DNA from: Patiria pectinifera
Lineage: Eukaryota; Echinodermata; Asteroidea; Valvatida; Asterinidae
Length of the DNA stretch: 64,000 nt
Assembly: GCA_029964075.1 (NCBI GenBank)
Contig: CM057138.1
Location: 14,130,932 to 14,194,931 of the forward strand
Reading direction: 5' to 3'
The notes beneath the pieces were generated by a model. It was given only the letters and a program-made list of their open reading frames with translations, had not been told where the DNA came from and searched no databases. Made by a program: the position numbers and the translations under genes. Positions 11,512 through 23,751 of this stretch are shown piece by piece (the first letter of the stretch is position 1; every line of letters begins with the position of its first letter).

Positions 11512-11632
11512 CTCGTGTTCAAAACCAATAAGAGCTGTTGCGAAAAAGTTCAAAAAGTACAAGCAAAGGATAAGGGAAGAGGAACACAAGAAAATCCTCG
11601 ATTTACACCATAAACAAACGTGTGTGTCTAGG
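11512..11632 (+). repeat. Degenerate coding-like repeat, copy 1
   Basis: About 120 bp that matches 12230-12350. Translated, both give C-S-K-P, then V-A-K-K, then a basic stretch, EEE, KI and D, and finally HKQTCV. This conservation at protein level suggests a shared transposon-coding fragment, but I do not recognise the family. Confidence 0.45.
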
Positions 11633-11984
11633 TGATCTTGTCATCCTTTACTACTAAGGACCTGCATGGAAACAATGGGGGATTTGAAATAATAATAACC
11701 CCGAGGACATGAGCCAAGTCCTAGGGAGGTTTTTGTGTACAAACCGTATTCGAGATGTTGAGAACAAGTGATGTAAAAACAAACAATAGAAACACAAAAC
11801 TGAAACAATTGGAGACCCTTATAAGTAGAGGATAACACGAATACACGGGTTGACAGGCACTGTGTAGACCTTTTAACAAAATATGTCAACACAGTGCACG
11901 TAGTGAAGACGTTATATGAACTTGCCCACGTCCATACAAGGTTCCTCCTCTCTGAGAAAACAAAAACGCTTTACAGGCATTCTG

Positions 11985-12130
11985 GTTTAGGGTTATCGTC
12001 GCCAAATGAAGAGGAATGCTTTTAAGGAAATCATGATTAACCCTTGGGTTGAAAGAGTTTTCACGGTGCGAGTTAATAATTATTGTTTTCCTACACGAAA
12101 GCAAAGGAATGTCCATTCTAGGTAGGTAAA
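11985..12130. repeat. Dispersed repeat R3, copy 2
   Basis: This corresponds to 1030-1170 in sequence and orientation. It is followed by the second coding-like copy at 12230. Confidence 0.5.
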
Positions 12131-12229
12131 GTATTATGGGTATGCATGAGTATGTAAAGACAGGCAATAGTGGACCTAGGGCAAATAGATGACAGGATTC
12201 AAATCGAGGACGTCCTCGATAAGAAAACG

Positions 12230-12350
12230 TGTTCAAAACCAGCGGGTACTGTTGCAAAAAAGTTAGAGTATGAACAAAGGTTCGATGAAGAGGAACAATA
12301 TAAAATCATCGATTGACTCCATTAACAAACGTGTGTTTACGTACACTGCG
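12230..12350 (+). repeat. Degenerate coding-like repeat, copy 2
   Basis: This pairs with 11512-11632 and encodes the same pattern (CSKP, VAKK, EEEQ, KIID, QTCV) with interruptions. A run of about 20 T follows at 12402. Confidence 0.45.
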
Positions 12351-12424
12351 GTTGCTGTGTGGACCAGTGAACAAGGTATCGGCACAGTGCAGGCTGCCTC
12401 TATTTTTTTTTTTTTTTTTTTTTT

Positions 12425-13500
12425 ATATTTTTATTGTCTAAAACCATCTTAAATTTCTGAAAAATTGGCCGGCCTGCCAGCTTTAAATAATTTTTTATAC
12501 TCATTCCACCGTTTGTCTCGACACACAGAACTCTGAACTGTACAACAAATATTAGCCAAATCCTACTGCTGTAAAGGAAACAAAATGAAAATGCGTTGGC
12601 AAGAGTCATGGTTACTGGCAAAACACTGCATGGGCCATGAACCCCACGCATGGCATTTCTTATACAAACCCGTTTTCTTTTGTTACAGTCGTCATTGTCC
12701 AATTTCATGGTTGGAGTGCTCCTGTACGTTAACTCTTCTAAGTTTGAATAGGGAAACCTGTATTGCCTGCGGCATTTGCTGCAAGCTTTACTTCGACATG
12801 GGAGAAATTACTACTAACTTGTACTGCAAAAATAACTGCTCGTGTTTGAAGGGTGCTTTATACTAATACATCAACTGCCATAGACCCCAGTGATAAATAC
12901 CCAAACTTCCCAATTTTGGAGACAACCATGAAACTAAAGCTTATATTATCATCTTTAAATTTCTGTTCAATTTGTTTGGGGGTAATGGGGGGGGGGCCCT
13001 TTCCACTCAGGAAAATCACTCCCAAAGGAGTTATTTCCTCTAAATGACAACAACTTAGACGGAACAGTTTCACGGGGTGTTAAGTATTAGAATGTTTTTA
13101 ATACAGGTACGCTTTTGATAATTGGGTAGGTTGCTTTTGGAAAAAAGTCCTTTAAAAACGCTTCAGTTCAGATTCCCAAGACTGTAATTGAAGTGGCTCC
13201 AATTAAGGTCGGCGAAAAGTTAGTGTGGAAGAAAACGTGAATTCTGTATTGAATCATTAGACATGAAATTCGAAAAGCAAAACACGAACATGACTAGCAG
13301 AAACACGGGGTTTTGTTGAACCAGTGCTACATGGAAACCCAACTTGAACCCGCATGGTCTCAACCCCATTCACAGAGAAATTACCACTGCGCCAAGCAGA
13401 CACTAGTCTGACAGTGCATTTGTAATCCCCACACTGATGTGAATCGAAATTTACCAGAAACCTTTTTATTGATTAAGAAAAATAGAGCATCAATCTGATT
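12425..13500. other. Intergenic, no gene seen
   Basis: I see no exon-like structure. There is a G run at 12988-12997. Short ORFs here lack splice context or recognisable motifs. Confidence 0.4.
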
Positions 13501-13504
13501 CCAC

Positions 13505-13957
13505 AATTGGTGGGTAGCCGTGTTAGTCAAGCAGAATCAAATGGAAAAGTAAGGTATCACTATTAACAACTAAATAGAATGAAAATTTGCCTACGATGCA
13601 ATAAAGAGGTGAATCATCATACAAGGTTTATATAGGGGTATATTTACAGTAAAAACAGAGTGTTGTGATTACTCAATTGTCAATGGTGATGATTAAAAAT
13701 GTACTGTCAGTTTTAAAAAAAGTAACGATCCCTATTAAGGCCTAGTTACAGTCTAGCTATGAATAAGCTTTTGTTCCGTGGTTTCCCTTTCTACCCTTGT
13801 TTTGAATTCCATCTGTTTTGAGTAGAGCTACTCTAAACTGGCTTAATGTGAGGCCTGATTAATTGAAATGTTTTTGTATATCCTTGTTTCTGATATCAAA
13901 TTTGTGTCCATTTATGCGTTGTCTTAGTGTCTGTCCAGTTTGTCCAATGACGATCAA
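13505..13957 (-). pseudogene. Penelope-like element relic with GIY-YIG endonuclease tail
   Basis: On the minus strand, from 13957 down to about 13745, a frame reads VIGQTGQTLRQRINGHKFDI, then KHF and LSQFRVALLKTDG, broken by one stop. IGQTG followed by LRxRxxGHxxDI is the second half of the GIY-YIG nuclease found at the C-terminus of Penelope-like elements. The minus strand then runs to GACTAACACGGCTACCC near 13512-13528, which resembles the 3' end of such elements. The reverse transcriptase part is absent, so the copy is 5'-truncated. Confidence 0.65.
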
Positions 13958-14308
13958 ATGACCCCACAACATCCACCAGAAACGGGCGACAACACGAATA
14001 TAAGTGGACTACGTGAGGTAAAGCACATATTTGCTAAATCACGTCAAGTATCCGTGTAGGTTTGTACGTGACGGTAACGGTCCTATTATATATTCAACGC
14101 GAGGAAATTTGAAAAGCTCGTGGTCCAACCATTCAAATGTCATGGGGGTTTTCGCAGAACTTTTGAACCCGGAGCTTAATAGTGTTTGCGTTGTCAAAAC
14201 AACCCCAACTTCTATCGCCTGAATCTTTGGAGCGGAATCTTTTGTGATAAATAGCGGAGCTATACTATTGATAATGACCCGTACTTAAACTAGTCCAGTG
14301 ATCACATA

Positions 14309-14968
14309 CAGGGTGAGTTAAAAAAAGCGGAATCCACCCCAGCCCCCAAAAGAAACATATATATATATACTCCAGATTAAAAAAAAAATATGTATCACCA
14401 AAAATAAGAATGACTGGAGAGCCAATTTCACAAACTACTTTTAGATGAAAAAAAATACTGAAATTACTCAATTCGCTCAAAGAATATCACAATTTACGCG
14501 CAGTGACTCTAAAACCTGTTTCGTAAAAAATACAATTTATTGTGTGTTCTGACTGTTTGGAACAACAAAGAAATGACAACTAATACTTGTTTCAACAACA
14601 ATCGAAAACTGTAGTAAATAATATTTTTAAAAACAACCCTGCTGATGCAAAAACATGAGATTTATAAAATCCCCTTTTTTTTCAAAAAAGGGATTTTGAG
14701 AAAATATTTTAAACTTTTCAACTCAGGCTCTATCGCTGTAAGGTGTTTGAAGACAATTGTGATGACGATTCTTGAAATCGCATTTTTTGACGAAAATTTT
14801 TTACGGTCATTATGTATACTCTAAAACGAATTGAGCAATTAAAGTAATGTTTTTCATCTAAAATTAGTTAATGAAATTGGCTTTACGGTCATTACTGTTT
14901 TTGGTGCTAAATATTTTTTAAATGCATTTTTTTTTAGGTTTGGGTTCCGCTTTTGTATACTTTCCCTG
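14309..14968. mobile_element. Tc1/mariner-like MITE with long inverted repeats
   Basis: The left end CAGGGTGAGTTAAAAAAAGC and the right end (complement CAGGGAAAGTATACAAAAGC) are inverted repeats extending about 160 bp inwards, including AGCGGAA and CTCAATTCG blocks in both arms. A TA dinucleotide sits on each side (14307-14308 and 14969-14970), the expected Tc1/mariner target-site duplication. There is no transposase, so it is non-autonomous. Confidence 0.75.
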
Positions 14969-14970
14969 TA

Positions 14971-16180
14971 TCCAGCTAATTGCTTTAATTAAAAAGATAA
15001 ATTCTACAACGCACGTCTTTCTACAGTGTGTCACATAACAAGTGCTGGCAGATATTCTTTAATTTCTAAAAAAACTATTTAACATGAACATTTCATCTTG
15101 ATGGAGCATATTTGTTATACCTTTGCGTACATTCTGTCCAAATGCCATGGAAATCCTTTCAGCAAACTAGAGATCTAACAGATTGTAAAAGTTAACTGAG
15201 TAAATCCCATCCCATTGGAATGGGTAAAAACAACCGGTAGCCTTTTATAAACTGCTAGGTTTCTGATTTGCATAAACGGATTTCCATTGCATTTTGAAAA
15301 CTTTTCCTTGAAATTGCTCCCATTGGGGTTGTACACGTTTTCTAATCGAGGTCGTCTTCGGTTTGACTACTGTCATGAATTACGGTACTGAAAAATGGAA
15401 AAAGGGATGATTACTTTATTAATTTACATTTAACGTAGTAAACATTTGAAATCAAAGCGTCAAGTACACGTTATAAATCAATTACTTGCTATTGCAGAAT
15501 ACAGAATTTTTGGGGTTTCTTTTCAAACAAATCTGAAGGGGATGATCCTCTGGCCCATCCTGGGAAAAAAAATGAAAGAAAATGTCTCCCCATTCTTGTA
15601 CAGGCAGACACAATAACAAGTTGTTTCTATGCATTTCATATTATGTTGAGAACACTTGCCGTGAAAAAAAAACAATACACATGAGTCTTGAGGCCTACAT
15701 GGTGGCTCAATTATGATGCAATTCACAGATTAGGGCCTGTATGGTGAGGATTTTCCTTTTCTATAAATACATGAGCTATATTACCAAGCTTGAACATGAT
15801 TCGTGTATTTATCAGGTATTGCGTGTTAGCAAAGTCCTTTACGTGCCGTCCTTACGTGTCATCACTTCTGTATGCTTTTCTTTTCGAAAGACCTGGGCAC
15901 GGTCTGTGAATTCATTTTTTTATGAGGTATCATCAAGTGTAAATGGGATATGTAGAAAAAAAAACGTTCTGTTGTTGATGTATAAGTACCAGGCCATCCG
16001 AGTTGTAAGGGGAAAAAACCGTTCAAAGGATCCGGAGTCAAATGCTCTGCACATGCGTGACAATCATATTCGGAGCTGTCGATCACAGACGGGGGAGGGG
16101 TCTTGGGATCTAAGCCCCAATATATGTTGTGTCGCGCCGATGACATTCCCATACCGCTCCTAGATTGATCTCGGAGCAGG
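14971..16180. other. Intergenic, upstream of the signal-peptide exon
   Basis: No gene is supported. GC content and CpG rise after about 16000, consistent with approach to a promoter. Confidence 0.35.
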
Positions 16181-16237
16181 GTATTACCTGTACGTAACGC
16201 GACCGTATACTTAACAGTGATTCTGCGGGATTTCTGG

Positions 16238-16283
16238 GCGAATTATAAGGCAGGGCCATCGTCGCCCAACCCAGGCGAGAAAG
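16238..16283 (+). promoter_or_regulatory. Possible TATA box and short 5' leader
   Basis: ATTATAAGGCAG lies about 40 bp upstream of the ATG at 16284 in a locally GC-richer stretch. It could set a start site near 16268. Position and sequence are only suggestive. Confidence 0.3.
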
Positions 16284-16374
16284 ATGCGCCACATACGGAG
16301 TTCGGAGGCGCTCTTCGTGGCCCTTTTGTTTCTTTTCGCGGCAGTCCCATCGTCATGTCAAACGACGGCTTCCG
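16284..16374 (+). CDS. First coding exon with signal peptide
   Basis: The ATG is preceded by GCGAGAAAG. The exon encodes a basic start (MRHIRSSEA), a hydrophobic core (LFVALLFLFAAV) and a likely signal-peptidase region (PSSCQTTAS), then a consensus donor gtaagt. Thirty codons plus one base give a phase-1 end. This is the expected first exon of a secreted or membrane protein. HYR exons from 48345 begin in phase 1, so splicing to them would keep the frame, though the 31-kb gap is unbridged by certain exons. An unrelated gene with undetected exons remains possible. Confidence 0.65.
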
Positions 16375-16764
16375 GTAAGTTAAGACTTTTGATCCTAAAA
16401 AGTCCCGTTCGTTGTTTTTTTTTTTTTTTTTTTTTTTTTTTCAAACAGACCAACAACCGTTTCAATTTCAGAGGAATGGCGGAAATACAAACTCAATAAA
16501 CTCGAACTGCATCCCGTCCAACCACCGGGACGCCAAGCCTCCATGCAGAGGCGAACTAACTCTTCAAGGCTGTATGGGAACTTGTTGAGATGAATTCAAT
16601 ATCAATTCAAATTCGGTATGATTTTAATCGTTTAGCTGGGCAAGTACACTTTCAAGAGAACAACAGGTTCACTTTGATACATCATAGACAAATCTAACGC
16701 ATCAAAGACAGTCATTAGGCTGAATGAATCTGAATTTACTCAAATTTAAAAAGTCAACGTTATA

Positions 16765-17428
16765 CAGGGTGGGTCAAAACGAAAGTGACCGAATTAGCAA
16801 CAAATATTTTTTTTCTTTTCTTTTTTACAAATGTTGCGCTAGCTCCATTTACCGTACTTTCTTATAAAAAAATTCCCGTAATTTGGATACTCTATTCCCA
16901 AGTTAAGTCTATTTCATTAACGACATTAAGAAATTCAGCGGTCCTCCACCGATCATTTACCGTTCAACGAACTGATGAATACCTATTACCATAAGGCATG
17001 AACGTTTTCGCGAATAAACGCTAATAAACACGAAGAAACACAAATATGCATAGGAAAACAGACAAATGTGCCATAAATTTGCAGAAAAGAAAACATTTGA
17101 CTTGTTCCTCATATTCAAAACACAAAATCTGACAGTCTTGACTCAAATGATTAAAGTATCATTTGAATTTGAATGGCCTTGTGTGATCTGTAATTAAAAC
17201 TCAGCTCAAAAGCTTCCATTGATTGACATTCCATGGACAGCTATGAAGAGACTTTTGGTTATGCATGCATAATTTCTAAAAGCTTGGATCAATATCAGGG
17301 TTTTTTTCTCAGATGAGTGGACGAACATGCTCTTATCAAGACATACTACATGTGGTGTATCAAAGTTGATTGCTTTTCAAGAGGAAAAGAGTCATAAATC
17401 CAGGTCACTTTCTTCTTGACTCGACCTG
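16765..17428. mobile_element. Candidate MITE with 26-bp inverted ends
   Basis: The left end CAGGGTGGGTCAAAACGAAA and the complement of the right end CAGGTCGAGTCAAGAAGAAA both continue into GTGACC, about 21 of 26 matches. A TA is present on the left but TT on the right, so the target-site duplication is imperfect. The ends resemble Tc1/mariner-type termini like those of the MITE at 14309. Confidence 0.4.
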
Positions 17429-18186
17429 TTCATGTCAAATTAAAGCGTTTTTTTTCGACATATATTTTTAAGTTTAAAGTGTTATACAGATACTGTATAC
17501 AATGTATTGTAACAAGACAGTAATGAAGCTAACATCCCCAACACCCCGACACCCACCCGTGAAACTCGCACCGCGTCACAGTCGCTTCCTGGAATGGTTA
17601 TTGTCGCGGTCCTCGACTCGCTGCTGCCACCCGATTCATGTGGTTTCTCCCAACAATGTCCCCTTTTTTTGGGGGGGGGAGGAGTTATACTTTCCAAACT
17701 AGCATGAAGCCCACTGTAACTTTGACACGACGCATGGTTAGATTTGAAACCTTCACTCAAAGCCTACATGAACCTGGTTTCTGAAAGAACAACACTTTTG
17801 GAACTTTGTTGTATGTATCTTTCGCGCCTTCTCCAGCTTTGGAAAAACATACACGCCAACACACGGCCGTTCGAACAAGCTTGAAACGTTGGGTGGGATT
17901 ATTCAAGTTGTTTTATTCAACACTTGTTTTGTAATGAACAAAAACCTGCAGAACTCATCGAATTGTATTTACTTGTAATTTAAGTTAAAACAAAAAATCG
18001 TTTCAATTCCGTTTGCTATTTCTCAGGTGAGCAGCATTACCGAAATAGTGTGCTAGTACCGTGACTTGGGGTGTGATCCCTGACTATTCATATGGGTTTA
18101 ATGCTTTTGACTAGCGCCGTATTGACAGGATGGGAAAACCATTGGCATAATTGGGCCCGCTTGATAACTCAGTTGGATAGAAACCT

Positions 18187-18580
18187 TTATAACACCTCAC
18201 CCACAGATTCTGTGTCTTGATTGGCCGAGAGCGAGTCACATGTTACTTTCTAATTTTGCTATCTTTCTGTGCACGGCCAAAAGTACTATGCGCATAGCAA
18301 CAAAAGTACTATGCGCAAAACAACCAAAGTACTATGTCCACGGCGCGGTAATTGTGTGCAAATGCATGCTGGTGTGCGCGTTGCACGTTGTGCGTAGCGC
18401 GTATTATTCCAAAGAGAGCGCGCCGCAGACTTGGGTTCAAACATTTCGTGAAGGGGTTTTAAGAGAGAAATACATTTTCCACCAATTTTGTATTGAAATT
18501 GAAGTTTATTTCCACTGTGTTCAGATTTAAATAATTAAAAATATTAAAATCAAGCAGAATCTGTGGGTGAAGTGTTATAA
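18187..18580. mobile_element. Inverted-repeat element nested in R1
   Basis: TTATAACACCTCACCCACAG at 18187, extending to 18212, is inverted at 18555-18580 with one mismatch. Inside are three copies of AAAGTACTATGCGCA-like sequence at 18280-18340. R1 at 31281 runs straight through this position, so this is an insertion. Confidence 0.6.
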
Positions 18581-18582
18581 AA

Positions 18583-18744
18583 CAAATATTGAATGCTTTA
18601 TCTCGCGGTGAAGTAAAACTAGCCTCCCTCAGTGATCCATGGACCATTCTATTTTCCCTCGGCTTCGCCTCGGGAAAATAGAATGGTCCATGAATCACCT
18701 CGGGAGGCTAGTTTTACTACACTACTCGAAGCATTCAATATTTG
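18583..18744. repeat. Punctuated palindrome B
   Basis: A 162-bp hairpin with ends CAAATATTGAATGCTT and its complement. The apex CCCTCGGCTTCGCCTCGGG (18656-18674) is not self-complementary but holds two same-direction CCTCGG hexamers. A mirrored pair, CCCTCAG at 18626 and CCTCGGG at 18698, also faces the same way in both arms and interrupts the pairing. It lies directly after the nested inverted-repeat element. Confidence 0.8.
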
Positions 18745-19215
18745 TATAGTATTTACGGGTAATCCAGAGGTCAAGGGTTCTGAAAGAAAAACACCATTGG
18801 GACAATTGTGTTCATATTATTCGCGCCTTTTTTTCAAGTGTAGAATGAATATAGTCGAACACATTATCGTTCATCCTCAGTAGCAAAGAAGAGTTCTTAG
18901 TTTCGTCTTTTTTTCGAAAAAAAAATGATGATGTACCGATCACATTGTACTTATTAGGTAGTTTAAAAATGCATTTCTTGTGCTATATTCTCCTGTAAAC
19001 ACCAAAAATAGATTCCGTTTCTGAATACTGCATTTTTTTTTTTCTAGAAATATAATTTATTCACTTTTGAGTGCAGCATCCCTCGAAAAAAAATATCCCA
19101 TGTTTAATTATTGATTTATTACTTCACCAACTCACATTATTTGCGGCTGGACTATACTTCCGTTCCCGCTGGCTAGGTTTTTTTTCCCGCCCTGTAATCA
19201 GTATCGATAATGTAC

Positions 19216-21580
19216 GAACCGTAACGGGAGCCAGTCTGCTCTCAAAGCAAACACTCTTTCATCAGTGGGTTGCAGACATCCCAAAACGGAATTTGTTGTT
19301 CTTTTTTTATGAAACATAAAAGTTGAAAATATATTTATAGAAACAAAAAGGTACTGTTGAAGAGCACGGCGATCGCAGATTTAATGGTGAGGTGAAACAC
19401 ATTCAATCTGTGATTGAACTGTTTAGCGATGCCCCCATGTTACCAGATAATACAACTGTCATAGTGTAGCGGATGTACATTAGGCTTAATGATATATGTG
19501 CATTTTCTTTTTGTAAAAAGGCCCTCCTAACTGGCATTTTTCTATTTATTTGTACATTTTCATTCGATTCATCTTGTATCAAGCCGCATGCTCTGTAAGC
19601 GATCACCACAGTATGCTTGAAGTGTCAGGTTCAATTCCGTTCCAGTCAATTTCTTTGTTAAATTTAAACTCATGTTTAACCAAGTCTAACGCTTTGTGTT
19701 TACGCTCTCACCAGTCATGACGCGCGCTAATTATTTCAAATCATGATATCCTGCCAGTTGGCCTGTTGTTTAAAGACTGAGCGGATCAAAGCATTTTTGT
19801 CTGCATAAAAAAATACCGAGCGCCAAGTATCTAAAAGCATTGAGGAAGAGTACCGTGGCTAGAAGAAGTCTACTTCGCATCTTAGACGGGACTTTCTACT
19901 GTAAAACGAGGTTTTGTTTGCATTTTGTTTATCAGTAGAACTTTGTTAAAGTATTACGTTCGTTTATTGTCAGTGGTCCTTACATTTCGTCAATGCTACG
20001 CAACACCATTCATAAACGTGCATAAACATGAGTTGAAATCAGTAAATCCAGCAGTAGTCTACAAAAAGACGTCGAACAGCATATAAAAAGGAAAGCAAAT
20101 ATATACAGACAAAATTCACGCCCTTTATTATAATATTTGTAAACGACGAATAGCGGGCGAAGAATAATATATATTAGTAATAAGTTTATTAGAAAATAAA
20201 TCGTTTGTTACTAGTTGTCGGTCTAGGGTTTCGTTTGATGACTACGAACATAACTTATTAAGTCCTGTCAAGTTGTGATGAGCACCTTAGTTTGCTTATT
20301 GCTTCCCCCGGATGCCAAGCCCATAGAACGCACTAATGATACATGTACGCCTTTATTGAGTACCGAATAGTTTTTTTTATAGTAAATCAAGCTTCAGATT
20401 GTATTCAAGTATTGAGTCCAAGTTCGGAGTCATTTGAGACGAGTCCGAGTCCGAGTCACGAGTTAAAAAATGAACCTGACACAAATGTTCATCAATGGAC
20501 GGGTACAGGAAATAATTATTATACAGTTATGGACATAATGTTCGTTCGTAATGGTTGCGCAACTACAAAAGACCCATGGTATATTGATCAGCCTGTAAAG
20601 GTTTTTTTTTTTTTCATTTAATAACTTTTGTTTTGCAAGAACAAAAACGGGCCTGAACACACCGGCGTCGGTACAGGGGAGGTGTCACACCTCCATTAGT
20701 CAGTTTTATCGGCAAAATCTTGGTGCTGTCGGCAATGATAAAAAATGGAGAATGGAAAAAGAAGAGGATACTAAGAGGGAAGAAGAAGAAATGGAGAAGT
20801 AAATAATAGACACCGCTGCTCCGCGAAGCTAAAATCCGGTTCTAAAACACATGGCAAAATATTGTACATTCTGTCATGTCGACACTAGCTGCCGCGCGAG
20901 GTCGGACGGCGGTTGACAGCTACAGCTGTGCAAAACACAAGCACGTACACACTCGTAGGCAATACGAATTAAGTTGATTCTTAGTGGCGACTCAAAATCA
21001 GGCTTCAAGCTAAAGAGGGCAAATCTCGAAAGAGAGTCAAGCCACAGTTTATTGGATGTCTGTGATGTAATGTATCAACTTTGATGACCCTCCATCATCA
21101 CCCTAAACACTAGCACATTTCGTTCAAAAAGTCAAGAGAAAGTGGCCAGGAAAAGCCTCGGATTGCACAACAGAGCGTCTACCTAATCCAAACATTTCCC
21201 GGGGTCCTGAAGACCCACGCCTTCAGTGCTTTGCGTTTCTCGCTCGCTTATAAAAAGTTCCATTTTAGGATTTAAAGACCCCCAAATCCCTACCCCACCC
21301 CACCTCCGGTATGGGATCAGGGACCGGGCCTAAGCACGGTATGCGCACACGTGACGCGCAGTTTTGTCCCAAACTTTTCAATATGATTGGGCAAAATGTT
21401 GATGATTTACTTTTGAAGCTTAACATATCCCACTGAAAATTGTAACCTTTTAAAAGTGATTATAATAACCATTCAAAATAATCGTGGAGGAATTAGAAAT
21501 AGAGTTAAAGGGATATCACTTGGGCGGAAATGATCAATTACACTTATTTTGCGTCATGGTCCGTCGGCAGATTTCACGAT
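19216..21580. other. Intergenic, no gene seen
   Basis: This holds a short GAGTCC repeat near 20430-20455 and T runs. C runs follow at 21585-21613. No exon, RNA gene or complete element is recognised. Confidence 0.4.
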
Positions 21581-21719
21581 AGTACCCCCCCCCCCCTCAA
21601 CCCCCCCCCCCCCATTCAAAATGGTCTAGCGACGATCGTGACTTTTGCACGATAGTGAATCTTTATCACCAGTCTCTCTATGTTTATAATGGGTGACATT
21701 TATGTAGATGATATACCTT

Positions 21720-22260
21720 AGGGAAATTAGTAAATGTATGGTCCGCTCATAATGGGCCCATATCTTGGCCCGAATGGGACCCATACAAGCTACCCCATCA
21801 TTATGAATTTTTCCCATGGGCCCCAGATCTAAAAAACATGGGTCCATATATGGGACCCAAATGATTCTGATACCAAGATCCATATCGGGCCCACATGGAC
21901 CAGCCCAGTCAGTTATTACCCATTATGTTAGATCAGGATAAGATCAGGGTACGCCCATATGGGACCCGTATCTAGTCCCAGATGGGACCCATTTTGTTAG
22001 ATCAGGATAAGATGAGCAGTGGCGTCGCCAAGGGGGCAGGGGCACGTGCCCCCTGGAAAACCTAGTGCCCCCCGAGTGCCCCCCATCCCCTTAGACCCCT
22101 CCCAAGGACGGCGATCCGTATCCACCTAAGTGCCCCCATCAAATGCTGGTGCCCCCCCTGTGCCCCCCCCCCCCCAGACCGAAAAGTCTGGTGACGCCAC
22201 TGAAGATGAGGGTACACCCATATGGGACCCATATCTAGTCCCAGATAGGACTTGCTACCT
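21720..22260. repeat. Imperfect repeats of a CCATATGGGACCC motif
   Basis: Multiple CATATGGGACCC and TGGGCCCATAT units occur. A unit of about 70 bp (TTAGATCAGGATAAGAT through CTAGTCCCAGAT) is duplicated; the second copy was split by the hAT MITE at 22017. Confidence 0.7.
22017..22202. mobile_element. hAT-type MITE with 8-bp target duplication
   Basis: The element begins CAGTGGCGTCGCCAAGG and ends CTGGTGACGCCACTG, with inverted ends. The octamer AAGATGAG lies immediately on both sides (22009-22016 and 22203-22210). An 8-bp duplication with CAG termini fits the hAT superfamily. The interior is C/G-rich and non-coding, 186 bp in total. Confidence 0.85.
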
Positions 22261-22344
22261 TGGTAACTGGGGAATTCTACCCTCGTATTTTTAGCGTTAT
22301 TTAATCTTGTATTTTTTTGGAATTGTAACTCAATCTTTAAAAAT

Positions 22345-22870
22345 CTAATTAAATCTTCGTGATTCATGTCAGATCCTTCTTAAGTTCTGGTTTCTATCTT
22401 TAATATAGTTTGTGTTTTGTCCGGCCGAGTGCATGATCCCAACTTAAGTGTAGGATGGACCTACGACACACATAGTGGCAACACTGCGGGATCCTTACAT
22501 TAACAACAATGCCTCGAGACTTTTATAGAACAACAACAGTAGCTGCATGGCATACAGCCCGTGTCGAATGTTTCCTGGGATTGGTATAGGGACAGGCCTA
22601 TCGTACATCTGGAATTTTTGACGGTCTGGAGGAACAAAGGCAGCGCAACGATACGATGCTAACCGCTTTGCCAAACTCCATGACCATAACTACCCCCCCC
22701 CCCCCATGAACTTATGGTTTGAAGCAAAAGTAGTTGCGTGAGAAGTACATACAATTAAAACAATGGACAATGCCAAATTGTCTGAGTGCATTAATAAGAA
22801 TAAGTTCTTGAGGTGACAGATGGACTGTTCCATCTGTCACCGAAAGAAATTATTCTTTCCACATATTACA
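22345..22870. repeat. Dispersed repeat R2, copy 1
   Basis: It is homologous to 31925-33065. Shared blocks include GATTCATGTxxGATCC, TGTAGGATGGACCTAC, GCTAACCGCT and TGAGAAGTACATA. It ends in a perfect hairpin GGTGACAGATGGA-CTGT-TCCATCTGTCACC near 22812-22841. Confidence 0.7.
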
Positions 22871-23127
22871 AAGTGAAGCATCCATTGCATATAATCGTTA
22901 TGCACATGCACAGTTGGCATAACGAACTACAGCCTATATATTTTGCAATCATGATTTGCGTGAGGGCAAATCTCAATCTCAAAGGCAGGGTTCTACTATC
23001 GGGGGTGAGCTAAAGTCACTTGGGGGTAATATTGACCTTTTTTGCTCCGGCTAGGTCGTACAAATTGAAAGCACGCAGCCTGTTTCCAGTAACCCACTTA
23101 AAACATCACAACGGGCCCCGGCCGGGG

Positions 23128-23340
23128 GTGTTAGTGTTCATTCGTTTTGAACGTACGCAGGACGGGCATTTACGTCTAGGCCAATGAAAAGCTTTGCTTG
23201 CCACGCTCCACCCTCAATTACCGCCCACCGTGACCGTCCACTGCCTTACTTTTATTATTTAAATTGTTCGCTGCTTGCATTAATCATGATAACAATGCAA
23301 TACGATTCCAACTCGTTCAGCGGTACGAAAATCCAAATAG
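23128..23340. repeat. Inverted partner repeat, left copy
   Basis: About 210 bp present in opposite orientation at 28270-28492. Both contain AAAACGAATGAAC-like and GCAAGCAAAGCTTTTCATTG-like blocks and GATTCCAACTCGTT. The pair flanks the 5-kb segment that contains the Crypton. Confidence 0.7.
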
Positions 23341-23751
23341 CAAAAGAGGATCTCTTACAATTAAAGCTGTCTGGCACAATACCTGCTGAATCTCTCTATC
23401 GAAGCAATTTTGCAAGTACATGTATATTGTACATGGTGTGTTTGAACAAAATCTAGTCGGTAAGGCAAACAGAATTACAAACATGAATTCAAACTGCAGG
23501 GAGTTCTCTCAGCATGTAAGCCTAATGTACATACTGTCTATATTAGTCATGGATCCCGTGGCCACAACCATGTTCCTTTCTGTGTGTTATTAATTTCTGT
23601 TATTGATAAGTGTACCCCCGGTTGATTTTTTTTCTCAACGAAGAGCTGGTTTTTCTTTGGAATTATTGCAACACGGTTTTCTCTGCATGGGCATATTTTG
23701 TTTGTCTGCACCTTTGCCAAGATTGCGCTGCAATAAAAACTATTTTGAATG

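Larger units (their letters stand above)
17800..19215. repeat. Dispersed repeat R1, copy 1 (interrupted)
   Basis: It matches 30720-31800 block by block: CGCCTTCTCCAGCTTTGG, GTGATCCCTGACTA, a tRNA-like segment (ATAACTCAGTTGGATAG), CCAGAGGTC with GGTTCTGAAAG, and a TCTAGAAATATAA block. The copy is interrupted at about 18187-18748 by inserted palindromic DNA that the other copy lacks. Confidence 0.65.
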
